Source: Candidatus Wolfebacteria bacterium GW2011_GWE2_44_13 (GTDB lineage Bacteria > Patescibacteria > Paceibacteria > UBA6257 > UBA9933). Taken from it: a DNA stretch of 64,000 nt. The DNA is taken from contig LCHW01000001.1 of assembly GCA_001000675.1 (NCBI GenBank), positions 496,809 to 560,808 of the forward strand. Reading direction: 5' to 3'. Positions 18,012-26,838 of the stretch are shown in pieces (the stretch's first letter is position 1; each line of letters begins with the position of its first letter). The position numbers were made by a program, and so were the translations under genes. Under the pieces are notes generated by a model, which was given only the letters and a program-made list of their open reading frames with translations, was not told where the DNA came from and made no database searches.

Positions 18012-18064
18012 ATACCCTAAGGATACCACATATCCGTACGACTCTTACAAATCCGTTAAGCCCC

Positions 18065-18199
18065 TTGACATTCATTCGTTCCCATGCAATACTACTCCTA
18101 CGTAGCAGCAAACAGGCAATTTGCAAGTCGCAAGACGAGTGGAAGGTTTCTAGCTGCTACGTATTAAAAGAACCTCTTCGGAGGTTCTTTTAATACGTA
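18065..18199 (+). ncRNA. Small RNA gene, copy 1 of tandem pair
   Basis: TTGACA (18065-18070), a 17-nt spacer and AATACT (18088-18093) place the start near 18098-18100. The RNA (about 94 nt) opens with TACGTAGCAGC (18099-18109), which pairs with GCTGCTACGTA (18153-18163). Inside is GTC-GCAA-GAC, a GNRA-capped hairpin. The terminator is AAAAGAACCTC-TTCG-GAGGTTCTTTT (18166-18191). There is no ORF. The family is not recognised. See copy 2 at 18282. Confidence 0.75.
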
Positions 18200-18281
18200 C
18201 TCCATTTACATCAATTCCCGTAGCGTTTATTCCCGCGGATACAAGGACCTTAATTTAGAAATGACAAACTAGTATAAACCC

Positions 18282-18415
18282 TTGACATTCATTTTATACT
18301 ATGCAATACTACTCCTACGTAGCAGCAACTAGCAGTTCACGAGTCGCAAGACAAGCAGAAGGTTTCTAGCTGCTACGTATTAAAAACACCTCTTCGGAGG
18401 TGTTTTTAATACGTA
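18282..18415 (+). ncRNA. Small RNA gene, copy 2 of tandem pair
   Basis: It has the same plan as copy 1: TTGACA (18282-18287), 17 nt, AATACT (18305-18310), start near 18315, closing stem of CTACGTAGCAGC with GCTGCTACG, internal GTC-GCAA-GAC, and terminator AAAAACACCTC-TTCG-GAGGTGTTTTT (18382-18407). Compared with copy 1 the terminator stem has paired changes (GA/TC to AC/GT), so structure is kept while sequence drifts. The spacers of the two promoters differ but their length does not. Confidence 0.75.
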
Positions 18416-18439
18416 CTCCATTTCTATATTCTTCATAAC

Positions 18440-18474
18440 AAAAAACGGAACGCATTATGTGCGTTCCGTTTTTT
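18440..18474 (-). terminator. Intrinsic terminator of the DEAD-box gene
   Basis: ACGGAACGCA and TGCGTTCCGT form a perfect stem with long A and T flanks, directly after the helicase stop (18477). It also insulates it from the plus-strand sRNAs. Confidence 0.9.
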
Positions 18475-18476
18475 CA

Positions 18477-20024
18477 TTACCGACTATCCGCTTTCGGACG
18501 TGACTTCTTACCGAACATACGTCCATGAGACGATGCTCCGCGATCACTCTTCTTTCCTGCTCCTCGTTGTACCGGCTTGCGTCGGTCTTCGCGATTTCCT
18601 GCTGGCGCTGGACGCTCATTTGAGAATCCTGCTGTCGCTGGTCGGCGTGACGGGAATGCATCATTGCGTGGGCTTGGTGTCCCTACTGACATCGAATTGC
18701 GTGCTGGAAATGCATCGGTGCGTGGGCCGCGATCGCTCGCGCCTCCCATTGTCATTGGTCGGCGTGGTGCGAATGAATCGCGTGATCCGCGATCACCGCC
18801 CCGTCCTTGCGGACGACGATCTCCTCCGCGTCCTCCCCCGCCAAAGCGGCCTCCACGAGATTCTTCCTCCTCTTCACGATATGCTGGCTCGCGATGTGGT
18901 GGTAATGTCGGTAATGGAGATGTTCCAATTTGTGAATTTACTAAACGCTCAATCGTTCGAACCTTGAATCGCTGATCAGGTGCAGCAAAAGAAATAGCTC
19001 TTCCCTTTGCGCCTGCTCGGCCAGTTCGTCCAATGCGGTGTACGTAATCCTCTGGACTATCCGGTAAATCATAGTTGATAACCAATTCGATTCCTGTTAC
19101 GTCGATACCACGGGCAGCAATATCAGTTGCTACCAACATGCGGTACTTACCCATTTTAAATCCAAGCAATGCTTCTTTTCGCTGTGATAATGACTTATCA
19201 GAGTGAATTTCCGAAGCGCTGTGTCCCATTCGCTTTATTGCTCTGCAAATTTTCGTTGCACCATGTCGTGTTCGTGAGAATACGAGTACGGTTCCTTGAT
19301 ATTTTTCAAGTAATGCTTCAAGTAAACGATCTTTATCATCCTTGCGAACGATAAACATTTCTTGAATCACGTTTGCTGCAGTTGTTCCTGGACGCGCCAT
19401 TTCGATGCGTACTGGTAACTGCATGTGCTTTTCGGCAATGCGCACAATATCAGTAGGCATGGTTGCTGAAAACAGCAACGTCTGACGTACCTTTGGCAAT
19501 GCTTCAATAATCTTGTTGATCTGCGGTGCAAATCCCATGTCGAGCATGCGATCTGCTTCGTCGAGTACTAACATGTTCACCGCTTGCAAATGCAATGTGC
19601 GCTGATTCATGTGGTCAAGAAATCTTCCCGGAGTTGCAACGATAATGTGCGGGTTTCGGCGGAGTAATTTCTTTTGTGCTTCAATAGATGCACCACCAAT
19701 TAATACGGCAGTCATTAAGCCAAGCTCGTGTCCGATTGCCTGTATCTGTTCGTCAACCTGCAATGCAAGTTCACGAGTCGGCACTAAAATAACGCCTTGG
19801 TTATCGCCTGTCGCAAGTCGCTGGATCATCGGGATACCGAAGGCGAGCGTTTTACCTGTTCCGGTTTGCGCAATACCAATCATATCCTTACCGCTAATGG
19901 CAATAGGAATACCCTCCTTTTGAATAGGAGTTGGTGTGGTGAATTTTTTCTTGTCGAGAATTTCAAGCAGCTTGGGCGCGATGCCTAAGCCGTAAAAACC
20001 CTCCGTTGGTTTTTTTGTTGTCAT
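18477..20024 (-). CDS. DEAD-box RNA helicase with RGG-rich tail
   Basis: 515 aa. An ATP-dependent RNA helicase, probably for rRNA or mRNA unwinding. Motifs: Q motif (TPIQKEGIP), Walker A AQTGTGKT, PTRELALQ, GGASI, TPGRFLD, DEAD in LVLDEADRMLD, SAT in LFSATMP, ATDIAARGID and HRIGRTGRAG. Residues about 385-515 are disordered and rich in R, G and S (GGRFGGGGRGGDRR and similar), typical of RNA-annealing tails. A long structured leader (20025-20172) suggests control by RNA folding, as in cold-shock helicases. Confidence 0.95.
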   Translation of the reverse strand: MTTKKPTEGFYGLGIAPKLLEILDKKKFTTPTPIQKEGIPIAISGKDMIGIAQTGTGKTLAFGIPMIQRLATGDNQGVILVPTRELALQVDEQIQAIGHELGLMTAVLIGGASIEAQKKLLRRNPHIIVATPGRFLDHMNQRTLHLQAVNMLVLDEADRMLDMGFAPQINKIIEALPKVRQTLLFSATMPTDIVRIAEKHMQLPVRIEMARPGTTAANVIQEMFIVRKDDKDRLLEALLEKYQGTVLVFSRTRHGATKICRAIKRMGHSASEIHSDKSLSQRKEALLGFKMGKYRMLVATDIAARGIDVTGIELVINYDLPDSPEDYVHRIGRTGRAGAKGRAISFAAPDQRFKVRTIERLVNSQIGTSPLPTLPPHREPAYREEEEESRGGRFGGGGRGGDRRPQGRGGDRGSRDSFAPRRPMTMGGASDRGPRTDAFPARNSMSVGTPSPRNDAFPSRRPATAGFSNERPAPAGNREDRRKPVQRGAGKKSDRGASSHGRMFGKKSRPKADSR

Positions 20025-20207
20025 ACTATTTGATTATGTGATTCCTTGTATCAACTCGAATCACATAGCAATAACATGACAAGAAGTTCGTTCGCCTACA
20101 TATCCGCACAGCGGATGGCGATAAGGAATCTATTGGCGTCTTTCGAGACCAATATGATTTAATTTGAACTGACGTTTCAATATACAATAGATACCTTTTC
20201 GTGTCAA
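20025..20207 (-). promoter_or_regulatory. Promoter and structured 5' leader of the DEAD-box gene
   Basis: TTGACA (20202-20207 on the minus strand), a 17-nt spacer and TATATT (20179-20184) start a roughly 148-nt leader. Two exclusive folds are visible: GATTCCTT (minus strand, 20123-20130) pairs with AAGGAATC (20040-20047), while the latter also belongs to a 9-bp hairpin (20036-20044 with 20058-20066). A third stem, ATCCGC/GCGGAT inside CGCC/GGCG (20093-20120), is stable in both. Confidence 0.6.
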
Positions 20208-20212
20208 CCCTA

Positions 20213-21502
20213 CTACCTTAAGTAGATCGTATGGCTCAGATAGCCTGTAATATACTCGGGATTTAGGCGATTAGCCCTGTCTTCCTCAATCTTTTTGATT
20301 AATTCCATAAAGAATAGGTCTACGTCTTTTTCTTCATGATATTCGGTCAAATTTCTCTTATTAAAATACCGCGTTAACGCATCGATTACCTTTTTATAAA
20401 AATCTTTGTCCGTAACCCCACTTGCAATGAGATATAGTAACACCATATATGCCGGCGACGCCTTTGCATCCGCTAATGCCTCCAGTTCAGTTACCATCGT
20501 GCCGAACAATGGATCATTTTTATCACTCTTTATTACTGCGTGATACATTGCAGATTTTGCAACAAGCTCGTTGAAAATCAATTTCGCATCTTTTATAACC
20601 AACGTTTCGTATATCTTTACGAGGTTTGCCTTTGTCGCCTTCTCAATTGTTCCTACTTTTATTTCTGGTCGATAGAGATGAAACGCATTATAATATTGCC
20701 GCAAAAATCGCTCTTGTATGGCGTGATTAATTACATTTTCCAAAAATAAATTCCACCCTTTAAAGGCTTCATCAATATCCATTCCGCCACGTTCCAATTC
20801 AGAAAGCATTTTATTTTTAATCAAATCCCCTGCTGCTAACGGTACGCCGCGATCGTTCAATCCTTCAAACAACATAAATGCATCCGCGTGTGAACTAACC
20901 TCGATCATTACTACGAGAATACTATCAATCCATGTAAAAAGCTTTTTCAGTCCTTCCAAGTCATACTCTTTCAATCTGCCTAGAAAGTAGTCATACGCTT
21001 TATATATTTTTCTCGCCTTTCTTCCCCGTACCTCTGTTCCTATTTTTAACAATCCAAGGTCAGCTAATAGCGCCTCAAAGTCCACGAGATTTCCATGCTG
21101 TTCTGATAAGATAATGCGCGTCCACGCCTCCCCTCCTCCCTGCACTATGCGCGTTTTAATTGTCTGCAATAATTCATTTGCTCCTCCCGCTGCATCAGCC
21201 GGCAACGCCTTAAGCGCCGCGTGTAATGCACAATACAATACTGTAATAGTTGCGAGACGTTGCTGCCCGTCAACCACTTCCAATTCCTGCACCCCCAACG
21301 TCGCTGTATTCTCATTTTTTACACATAAAATCGAGCCGATGAAATTTCCTTCTCCATTGCCTTCCACCATATCATCAAACAATACCTGCCAATTTTCACG
21401 AGACCAGATATATTCCCGCTGAAATTTAGGAATAACATACCGAACGTTCCCTCCCTCACGAAAAAGATCCGAAATCGTATAGTGGTTTGTATTGTATATC
21501 AT
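20213..21502 (-). CDS. DUF262 (GmrS-like) protein without the HNH domain
   Basis: 429 aa. The N-terminal DUF262/ParB-like nuclease fold is clear: VIPKFQREYIWSRENW (residues 23-38) and LEVVDGQQRLATITVLY with the DGQQR nucleotidase motif near residue 77. The usual C-terminal DUF1524 HNH nuclease (HIxPQ, HNH) is not seen; the protein ends after a helical region. It follows the histidine kinase by 16 bp and is the last gene of a four-gene run. GmrSD-type proteins restrict modified DNA; this short form may be a regulator or a truncated defence gene. Confidence 0.82.
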   Translation of the reverse strand: MIYNTNHYTISDLFREGGNVRYVIPKFQREYIWSRENWQVLFDDMVEGNGEGNFIGSILCVKNENTATLGVQELEVVDGQQRLATITVLYCALHAALKALPADAAGGANELLQTIKTRIVQGGGEAWTRIILSEQHGNLVDFEALLADLGLLKIGTEVRGRKARKIYKAYDYFLGRLKEYDLEGLKKLFTWIDSILVVMIEVSSHADAFMLFEGLNDRGVPLAAGDLIKNKMLSELERGGMDIDEAFKGWNLFLENVINHAIQERFLRQYYNAFHLYRPEIKVGTIEKATKANLVKIYETLVIKDAKLIFNELVAKSAMYHAVIKSDKNDPLFGTMVTELEALADAKASPAYMVLLYLIASGVTDKDFYKKVIDALTRYFNKRNLTEYHEEKDVDLFFMELIKKIEEDRANRLNPEYITGYLSHTIYLR

Positions 21503-21518
21503 GTATGTTTTATGGACG

Positions 21519-22904
21519 TTACGCTATTTCTTTTTTCGCTTCCTTATATGGGAAGGTAATTGTAAATTTCGAACCCACTCCTTCCATACTCTCTACGGAA
21601 ATATCTCCGTCCATTTGTTCACAAATAGCTTTTGTAATCCATAATCCAAGCCCTGTTCCTGAAATATGTTCTGTATGTTCTGTTTTAACTCGATAGAATT
21701 TTTGGAACAAGCTTCGCTGTGCAATTGCTGACATTCCCAACCCGGTATCCTCAATGATAAGCACAAATCGTTTGTGAATTTTATCTACTTTTGTAATCAC
21801 CTGAACCGTTCCTTTCTCGGTATACTTAATTGAGTTTCCAATTAAGTTGATAAGCACCTGTCTTAATCGCTTTGTATCAATAGCTACTACTGCAGGCTCT
21901 GCAACTTCTTTATTCTCATACTCAAGCACAAGACCCTTCTGTTCTGCGCTATCACGTATTGTGTCAACAACTTCTTGGATCATCGGATACGGTGATTCGT
22001 CACTCATCTCAAGCACAAGTCGTCCTTGTTCGATACGTGAAACATCAAGAATATCAGAAATAAGCGTCATTAGGTTGTCCGCATACGAAACAATCATTCT
22101 TAATCGATCGGTTCGTTGCTCCTCGGTCAACTTGCTAGCAGCCTGTTGTAACAACTCTGCATATCCCTTCATAACCACAACAGGTGTCTTAAGTTCATGT
22201 GCCGCCATGGAAATAAAGTCGTCTTTCATCTTGTCTATTTCCTGCAATTTTCCAAAAAGCACCGCGTATTGGAACATGCGCGTATGATTGATAATCAATA
22301 TCAATACCAAGATAATAACCCCAAATAAGACATAATACGCCTGCTCCTGTGCTCGACGAGATAGCTCATCAGCATCACTTACTGACATTGCCATACGAAT
22401 TAACCCAACCGCCTCCCCTTCTTTATTATGTAATGGCTTAATAACATTCCACTGACGCAATCCTCCGTCATTACTATCAAATCCAATTCCATCAGCATTC
22501 TTATTCCATGCAATCGCACTTAAGTCTTGCATCTTTTTTTCCGTATCAGTAGACATCTGCTGTCCCTCGCGCACCATAGACGCAATAGGCGCGTATCCTT
22601 CGCGATCACTTCCTGTAATTTCAATAAATTCGATATCTGGATTTGCATCCATGACGGCGTTTATTTTTTCTTGCAATTCTTCCTTTTCTGTATATTCAGT
22701 TACAAAAACGCCGAGCATTTTTTCTGCTGCAAATACCTGCGATTGCACAATCTCATCGATATTTCTTGTAAACGCATCAACGGTTGTTTTTACGTTGTAA
22801 TACAATGCAACTGGTATTACAACCAGCAACACGAGTGATGATAATATCCCTGGATTTTTTCGTACAAACCCAAAGGCTTTTTTTACATATTCTATAACGA
22901 TCAT
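21519..22904 (-). CDS. Membrane sensor histidine kinase
   Basis: 461 aa from ATG 22904, one base after the TGA of the upstream gene, so translation is probably coupled. Two membrane helices (about 18-40 and 190-210) flank an extracytoplasmic sensor domain (about 41-190). Then HisKA with the phospho-acceptor in MAAHELKTPVVV, N box LINLIGNSIKYTEKG, G1 IEDTGLGM, and G2 GTGLGLWI. It probably phosphorylates the receiver at 24742. The middle gene codes for a surface protein, which may feed the signal. Confidence 0.93.
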   Translation of the reverse strand: MIVIEYVKKAFGFVRKNPGILSSLVLLVVIPVALYYNVKTTVDAFTRNIDEIVQSQVFAAEKMLGVFVTEYTEKEELQEKINAVMDANPDIEFIEITGSDREGYAPIASMVREGQQMSTDTEKKMQDLSAIAWNKNADGIGFDSNDGGLRQWNVIKPLHNKEGEAVGLIRMAMSVSDADELSRRAQEQAYYVLFGVIILVLILIINHTRMFQYAVLFGKLQEIDKMKDDFISMAAHELKTPVVVMKGYAELLQQAASKLTEEQRTDRLRMIVSYADNLMTLISDILDVSRIEQGRLVLEMSDESPYPMIQEVVDTIRDSAEQKGLVLEYENKEVAEPAVVAIDTKRLRQVLINLIGNSIKYTEKGTVQVITKVDKIHKRFVLIIEDTGLGMSAIAQRSLFQKFYRVKTEHTEHISGTGLGLWITKAICEQMDGDISVESMEGVGSKFTITFPYKEAKKEIA

Positions 22905-22905
22905 A

Positions 22906-24729
22906 TCAAATAAAATCCTGCTTCTGGCCTTTTGGCGCACGAAGCATAAGGAATACTCCCGCTAGTAAACCTACTCCAATAAGAAGAAAGGCTATCAATG
23001 AATACTGACGTTTTGCCGCTTGTACGGGGTCTTCTGTTGAAGCCTCCGCACGACCAAGTGCTCCAAAATCTTCTACGGTAACAGCCTCAGCAGTCTTTAC
23101 GAAGCCAAATCGCGCACTCTTTGCAACAACTTTCCCTGTCTTATCGTTTATGGTTACATATGCCTCATGATCCCCATCTGCTAATTTATTATCTAGCTCG
23201 TATACCCAATTTCCATTGCGATCTGTTTTTACTACGGCAATGGTTGGCACTTCACTATACACATAAATAGTTACGTATATGTCGGGCAATGCCTTTCCTG
23301 CTAATCGTAGCTTTTCTTTCACTACTGTTCTTTTTTCGTTTACCGTCACCGCCTTCCCCTCTGCGGTTGTTGTCACTATCGGAACAATAACTTCTGCGGT
23401 TGTTGTGGAAAGTGCAATATTTTCAACTTGCAATACCGAAGCATTGACGGTCGTACCAAATGTCTTTGCACTTTGATATTGCGTCTTTGCTCGTACCTCA
23501 GGACTCGTTGGGTTTACATCTCCCCATAATTCTTTTTTCAATACTTCAATTTCACGTGTAGTCGTCACAGAACCTCCTCCTTGTAATCCCGTGGAGATAC
23601 TTTGAATACGCTGCACGATTGGAGGTGTTATTGTTTGTAGCAGAGGCACTTCCTCCCGCTTCTCTTCTCTTTTCTCCTCTCTTCTTTTCTCTTCTTGTTT
23701 TATTTCTTCTCTCTTTTTCTCCTCCTCCTGTTTCTTCTTTAACAATTCTATTTGTGTCTCAAATCTGCCCGCAACCGTTGTAGTCGAGGCATTCTTAGCG
23801 GGTGCTTCTTGTGGAGCTGTCATCTCAAGAAGTACTTCCTCTAGCGTATCTTCACTGGACGATGCTGTAGGGTCTACTGGCACTACTGGCTGCTCTACGG
23901 TGTTTACAATTTTTATTGTTGTTTCTCCCGCTTTGTATGGCTCTCCATTGTTATACGCATTCTTAACCTTTGCAATTATCGTGTAGCTACCATCGGGGAC
24001 CTGCTTCGTATCCCATTGATAGGCCCATTCTCCAAAAGAAGTTCCACTTACAAAAACGGCATTCCCTATTCTTATTGGTTGCGCTCCTCCTGTTGGAACG
24101 TGCATAAATTCAACTGTAGACGCTTGCTCAATTCTTCCTCTTATTATTATTTCTCCTCTCACAGGATTCGGCAAAGAAGAGAACGTAAATACCTGATTTA
24201 TATTATTGATGTACACAAGAATCTCATTACTTCTTATTATTGCACCATCAGTATATGTTGCCTGTGCAATAATAGAATATTTTCCATTTCCCACTTCTCG
24301 CGTATCAAATTCTTTTCTGCATTCTGTTTTAATTGCTTGCGTACTAGCACATTCGGCTAATACTCTTCTTTCTATCGTAGTACCTATATTTCTTATGCTA
24401 AATGTTACGCCCTCTGGATTATCATTTACAGAAACACCAAGCATGTGCATTCCTGTTAGCTGTTGATTCGCAACAAGATTATTCAAAACCGCTACACGCA
24501 CAACAACGGGGTCAGGCTCTGTCTGTACAGTTGCAGGTCCTACTGGATCGATATTTGGAGTTGAGCTCGCAGGCACGTCTACGACAACTGGAGCCGTTGT
24601 TGTCGCCGCAGGCAAATCATTAATAACTAGCATAGCTGCAAACATATTACTTGCTCCCCCTACTCCCAATAATGCAAAAGTAAGCCCAATTGCCATTACA
24701 CCTAAAAACCCTAGTAGATAATTTTTCAT
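22906..24729 (-). CDS. Surface protein with Ig-like domains, coiled coil and C-terminal anchor
   Basis: 607 aa. A signal peptide or anchor (1-32) is followed by a T/P-rich linker, Ig-like segments (about 75-275, including TFSIRNIGTTIERR and VPDGSYTIIAKVKN), a highly charged helix of E, K and R (about 325-365) that should form a coiled coil, a further beta domain (about 440-560; NGNWVYELDNKLADGDHEAY), and a C-terminal membrane helix (about 580-600) with a short basic tail. It lies between the receiver (12 bp upstream) and the kinase (1 bp downstream), so it probably belongs to the signalling unit. No known family. Confidence 0.8.
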   Translation of the reverse strand: MKNYLLGFLGVMAIGLTFALLGVGGASNMFAAMLVINDLPAATTTAPVVVDVPASSTPNIDPVGPATVQTEPDPVVVRVAVLNNLVANQQLTGMHMLGVSVNDNPEGVTFSIRNIGTTIERRVLAECASTQAIKTECRKEFDTREVGNGKYSIIAQATYTDGAIIRSNEILVYINNINQVFTFSSLPNPVRGEIIIRGRIEQASTVEFMHVPTGGAQPIRIGNAVFVSGTSFGEWAYQWDTKQVPDGSYTIIAKVKNAYNNGEPYKAGETTIKIVNTVEQPVVPVDPTASSSEDTLEEVLLEMTAPQEAPAKNASTTTVAGRFETQIELLKKKQEEEKKREEIKQEEKRREEKREEKREEVPLLQTITPPIVQRIQSISTGLQGGGSVTTTREIEVLKKELWGDVNPTSPEVRAKTQYQSAKTFGTTVNASVLQVENIALSTTTAEVIVPIVTTTAEGKAVTVNEKRTVVKEKLRLAGKALPDIYVTIYVYSEVPTIAVVKTDRNGNWVYELDNKLADGDHEAYVTINDKTGKVVAKSARFGFVKTAEAVTVEDFGALGRAEASTEDPVQAAKRQYSLIAFLLIGVGLLAGVFLMLRAPKGQKQDFI

Positions 24730-24741
24730 AACAATATTCTA

Positions 24742-25128
24742 TTATTTAGTTTTATTTATTATCTCCGCAATCTTCGGAATAAACTCTGCAAAATCCGCCG
24801 CCTTGCTCCAATAATCAACTGCACCTACTTCTTTAGCGGCTTTTATATCCTCTGGCCGATCATCAATGCTTGTCAAGAATACAACAGGAATATCTTTGCA
24901 GTCAGAATCACTTTTTAACATATCAAGTGCTTCAGGACCATCAGCTTCTGGCATTATTACATCGAGTAGTATAAAATCTGGCTTTTCTGCTTTTGCCATA
25001 GCATACCCTTCGTTTCCGTTTTTTGCATACAAAACAAAATAACCTGCCATCGTAAGGCGTTCTCCAAATATCTCTCTTAACGCAGGGTCATCATCAACTA
25101 CGAGTATCCTTTTTTGTGTTTCATTCAT
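24742..25128 (-). CDS. Stand-alone response regulator (REC only)
   Basis: 128 aa. A complete receiver: acidic pair in VVDDDPALRE, phospho-acceptor Asp in FILLDVIMPEADG (near residue 55), Thr in VVFLTSID and Lys in the final KAADF region. It has no DNA-binding or enzymatic output domain, so it must act by protein contact. First gene of the run receiver, surface protein, kinase, DUF262. Confidence 0.93.
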   Translation of the reverse strand: MNETQKRILVVDDDPALREIFGERLTMAGYFVLYAKNGNEGYAMAKAEKPDFILLDVIMPEADGPEALDMLKSDSDCKDIPVVFLTSIDDRPEDIKAAKEVGAVDYWSKAADFAEFIPKIAEIINKTK

Positions 25129-25194
25129 GCGCCGTTTGTATTGCCATCTCTGTTTATAATTATTCGCAGTATACCATATATTCCTATTTTAAAA

Positions 25195-25222
25195 CAAAAA
25201 AGGCGGGACACAGGGTCCCGCC
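25195..25222 (-). terminator. Intrinsic terminator
   Basis: GGCGGGACACAGGGTCCCGCC with TTTTTTG on the minus strand ends the lipoprotein gene (stop at 25247). Confidence 0.9.
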
Positions 25223-25246
25223 ATCTTACTATATAGGTAAAGTTTA

Positions 25247-26653
25247 TTAGTTGAGTACTTGCCCCTCTTTGCTGATCAGAAGAATTTTGCCTGCCGTGTA
25301 GGGCATGTACAAAATCCCATCCGCCGCGTGTAAGGCGCCAGGGTGCGTGTCCGGCATCCGCCACGGAAACACCGGTGGATTATCGGGGTTTATCCGAACG
25401 GTATTGTTCTCCCCGTCCCACCCGTAGAGATCGCCGTTATCGACAACCATAAGGCTAAAGGAAAGGTCTAGGAATCCCGGCTCGTTTACGTAACCCCACG
25501 CAAATGTGCCGTCCGCAGACGACGCATCGATGCGAAAAACTGCTCCCCGAAACACATCGGCCGTATATCCGATCACACCGCTAAAATAGAGCGCGTCGGT
25601 CGTCGAGTCAATGACAAGCGCCTGGTAGTACATCGAATCGCTTTCCATGTTCGCATCGACAGCATTGACCTGGCTTTCCCACTGGAAAGCTCCGGAATGC
25701 TTCTCGACCTTGCGGACGTACATCCGCTGTTGGCAGCCCGACCCGTTGGTAACGGTCCCGCCAAAATACAGCGAGGTTGCGTCGACGGCAACCGAGTGAA
25801 TACGTGGAGATTCCTCCCAGCCCTGCTCAAATATTACAGCTGCATCGGTAACGCGAATTCCGACCACGGCGGTTTTATGCTCACCGAGCTGTCCATGGAA
25901 GGCGAACGCAATATAAATTGCACCACCAGCGTTATCGGCCGTGAAGCCGGTAAATTCACCTCCCAACATGATGATCTCCTCCGTCACCTCGCCTGTAGCG
26001 AGGTTAATCTTCTGAAGGAAGCCTTCACCGAAGCCGGCTATTGCGCTTTCGTCCCATGCGCGCACACTCACCACATAGGCGTACTCGCCGCTGGGAACAA
26101 AGATTCCATGCGGATAATTCACCCCTTGGCTTGTCGCTACGAGGACGTCGGTTTTGTCTGCGATAGCAACTTTGTCACCGTTCGCATCAAACCGACACAG
26201 GAAAGTCTTGTTGTCGTTGGCATACGCCACATACAGCAAACCGTCCACGGCTTTAACCATTTCCTGTCCGCCCGCAGTTACCGCGGTCACCCACGGCTTC
26301 GCCTTCACAACGAAGGTCTTAGTTGCGCCATCGACGGAGATTTCTTTTTCGCCGACCGTTGCAATGTCTGCTGCAGTAACAGGGATAGTGATCGTGGACG
26401 AATCCACAACCACCGCGTCTGCCCGTACTGTGTCGTCAAACTTGACGACACAGGCGGGTTTGAAGTTCTTACCCTCGATGGTCAGCGTAAACGCTGCACC
26501 ACCGACGACAACCGACTCCGGGCTCAAGCTGACAATCTTCGCAACCTTGGGAACGGGCTTGGGGTCATCCCCGCCACCGCTTCCACACCCGGCAACCAAC
26601 AGCGACATTACCGCGACGATCAACATCGTCGCAAACCATTTGAGACTCTTCAT
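25247..26653 (-). CDS. Lipoprotein with TIG domain and beta-propeller
   Basis: 468 aa from ATG 26653, chosen for AAGGAG 7 nt upstream and because the lipoprotein signal starts there. The lipobox is LLVAGC, with Cys near residue 23, then a G/D/P linker. Residues about 35-120 are a TIG/IPT-like Ig domain (KIVSLSPESVVVGGAAFTL). The rest (about 125-465) has PQQ/YVTN-like beta-propeller repeats (DGLLYVAYAND; TSLYFGGTV; DALYFSGVIG; NGDLYGWDGENN). Probably a surface binding protein. Promoter TTGACA-17-TATATA (about 26746-26717). GC-rich codons mark it as different from its neighbours. Confidence 0.85.
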   Translation of the reverse strand: MKSLKWFATMLIVAVMSLLVAGCGSGGGDDPKPVPKVAKIVSLSPESVVVGGAAFTLTIEGKNFKPACVVKFDDTVRADAVVVDSSTITIPVTAADIATVGEKEISVDGATKTFVVKAKPWVTAVTAGGQEMVKAVDGLLYVAYANDNKTFLCRFDANGDKVAIADKTDVLVATSQGVNYPHGIFVPSGEYAYVVSVRAWDESAIAGFGEGFLQKINLATGEVTEEIIMLGGEFTGFTADNAGGAIYIAFAFHGQLGEHKTAVVGIRVTDAAVIFEQGWEESPRIHSVAVDATSLYFGGTVTNGSGCQQRMYVRKVEKHSGAFQWESQVNAVDANMESDSMYYQALVIDSTTDALYFSGVIGYTADVFRGAVFRIDASSADGTFAWGYVNEPGFLDLSFSLMVVDNGDLYGWDGENNTVRINPDNPPVFPWRMPDTHPGALHAADGILYMPYTAGKILLISKEGQVLN

Positions 26654-26805
26654 GCCCGTACTCCTTTTCGCTCGCTCGTGCGAGCGGGTTCGTATTGCGT
26701 TAACGTACCAATCTTTCACCCTTTCGCCTTATATATAATTCACTTATCTATATGTCAAAATTACTGTCTATTTTATACCATATATCCAAAAATAATGCAA
26801 TAGCT

Positions 26806-26832
26806 AAAAAACGCCTTTTATAGGCGTTTTTT
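26806..26832 (-). terminator. Intrinsic terminator
   Basis: AAAAAACGCC and GGCGTTTTTT flank a TTTTATA loop after the ABC exporter gene. Confidence 0.88.
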
Positions 26833-26838
26833 GTCATT

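Noticed and set aside
18140..18180. AAGGTTTCTAGCTGCTACG in both tandem RNAs, resembling a preQ1-I riboswitch
   Set aside because: The CCCTC/A-rich tail order of preQ1-I is missing, and each unit ends in its own terminator with no gene behind.
20128..20260. A second frame past the DUF262 stop reading LLKVVGLTRKGIYCILKRQF, like an HTH
   Set aside because: It has no start, is only about 45 codons between stops, and covers a strong promoter for the helicase gene. Kept as chance.
25697..26803. A 368-codon plus-strand frame
   Set aside because: It is the complement of the lipoprotein gene, has no RBS, and its product is Cys/His-rich without pattern.
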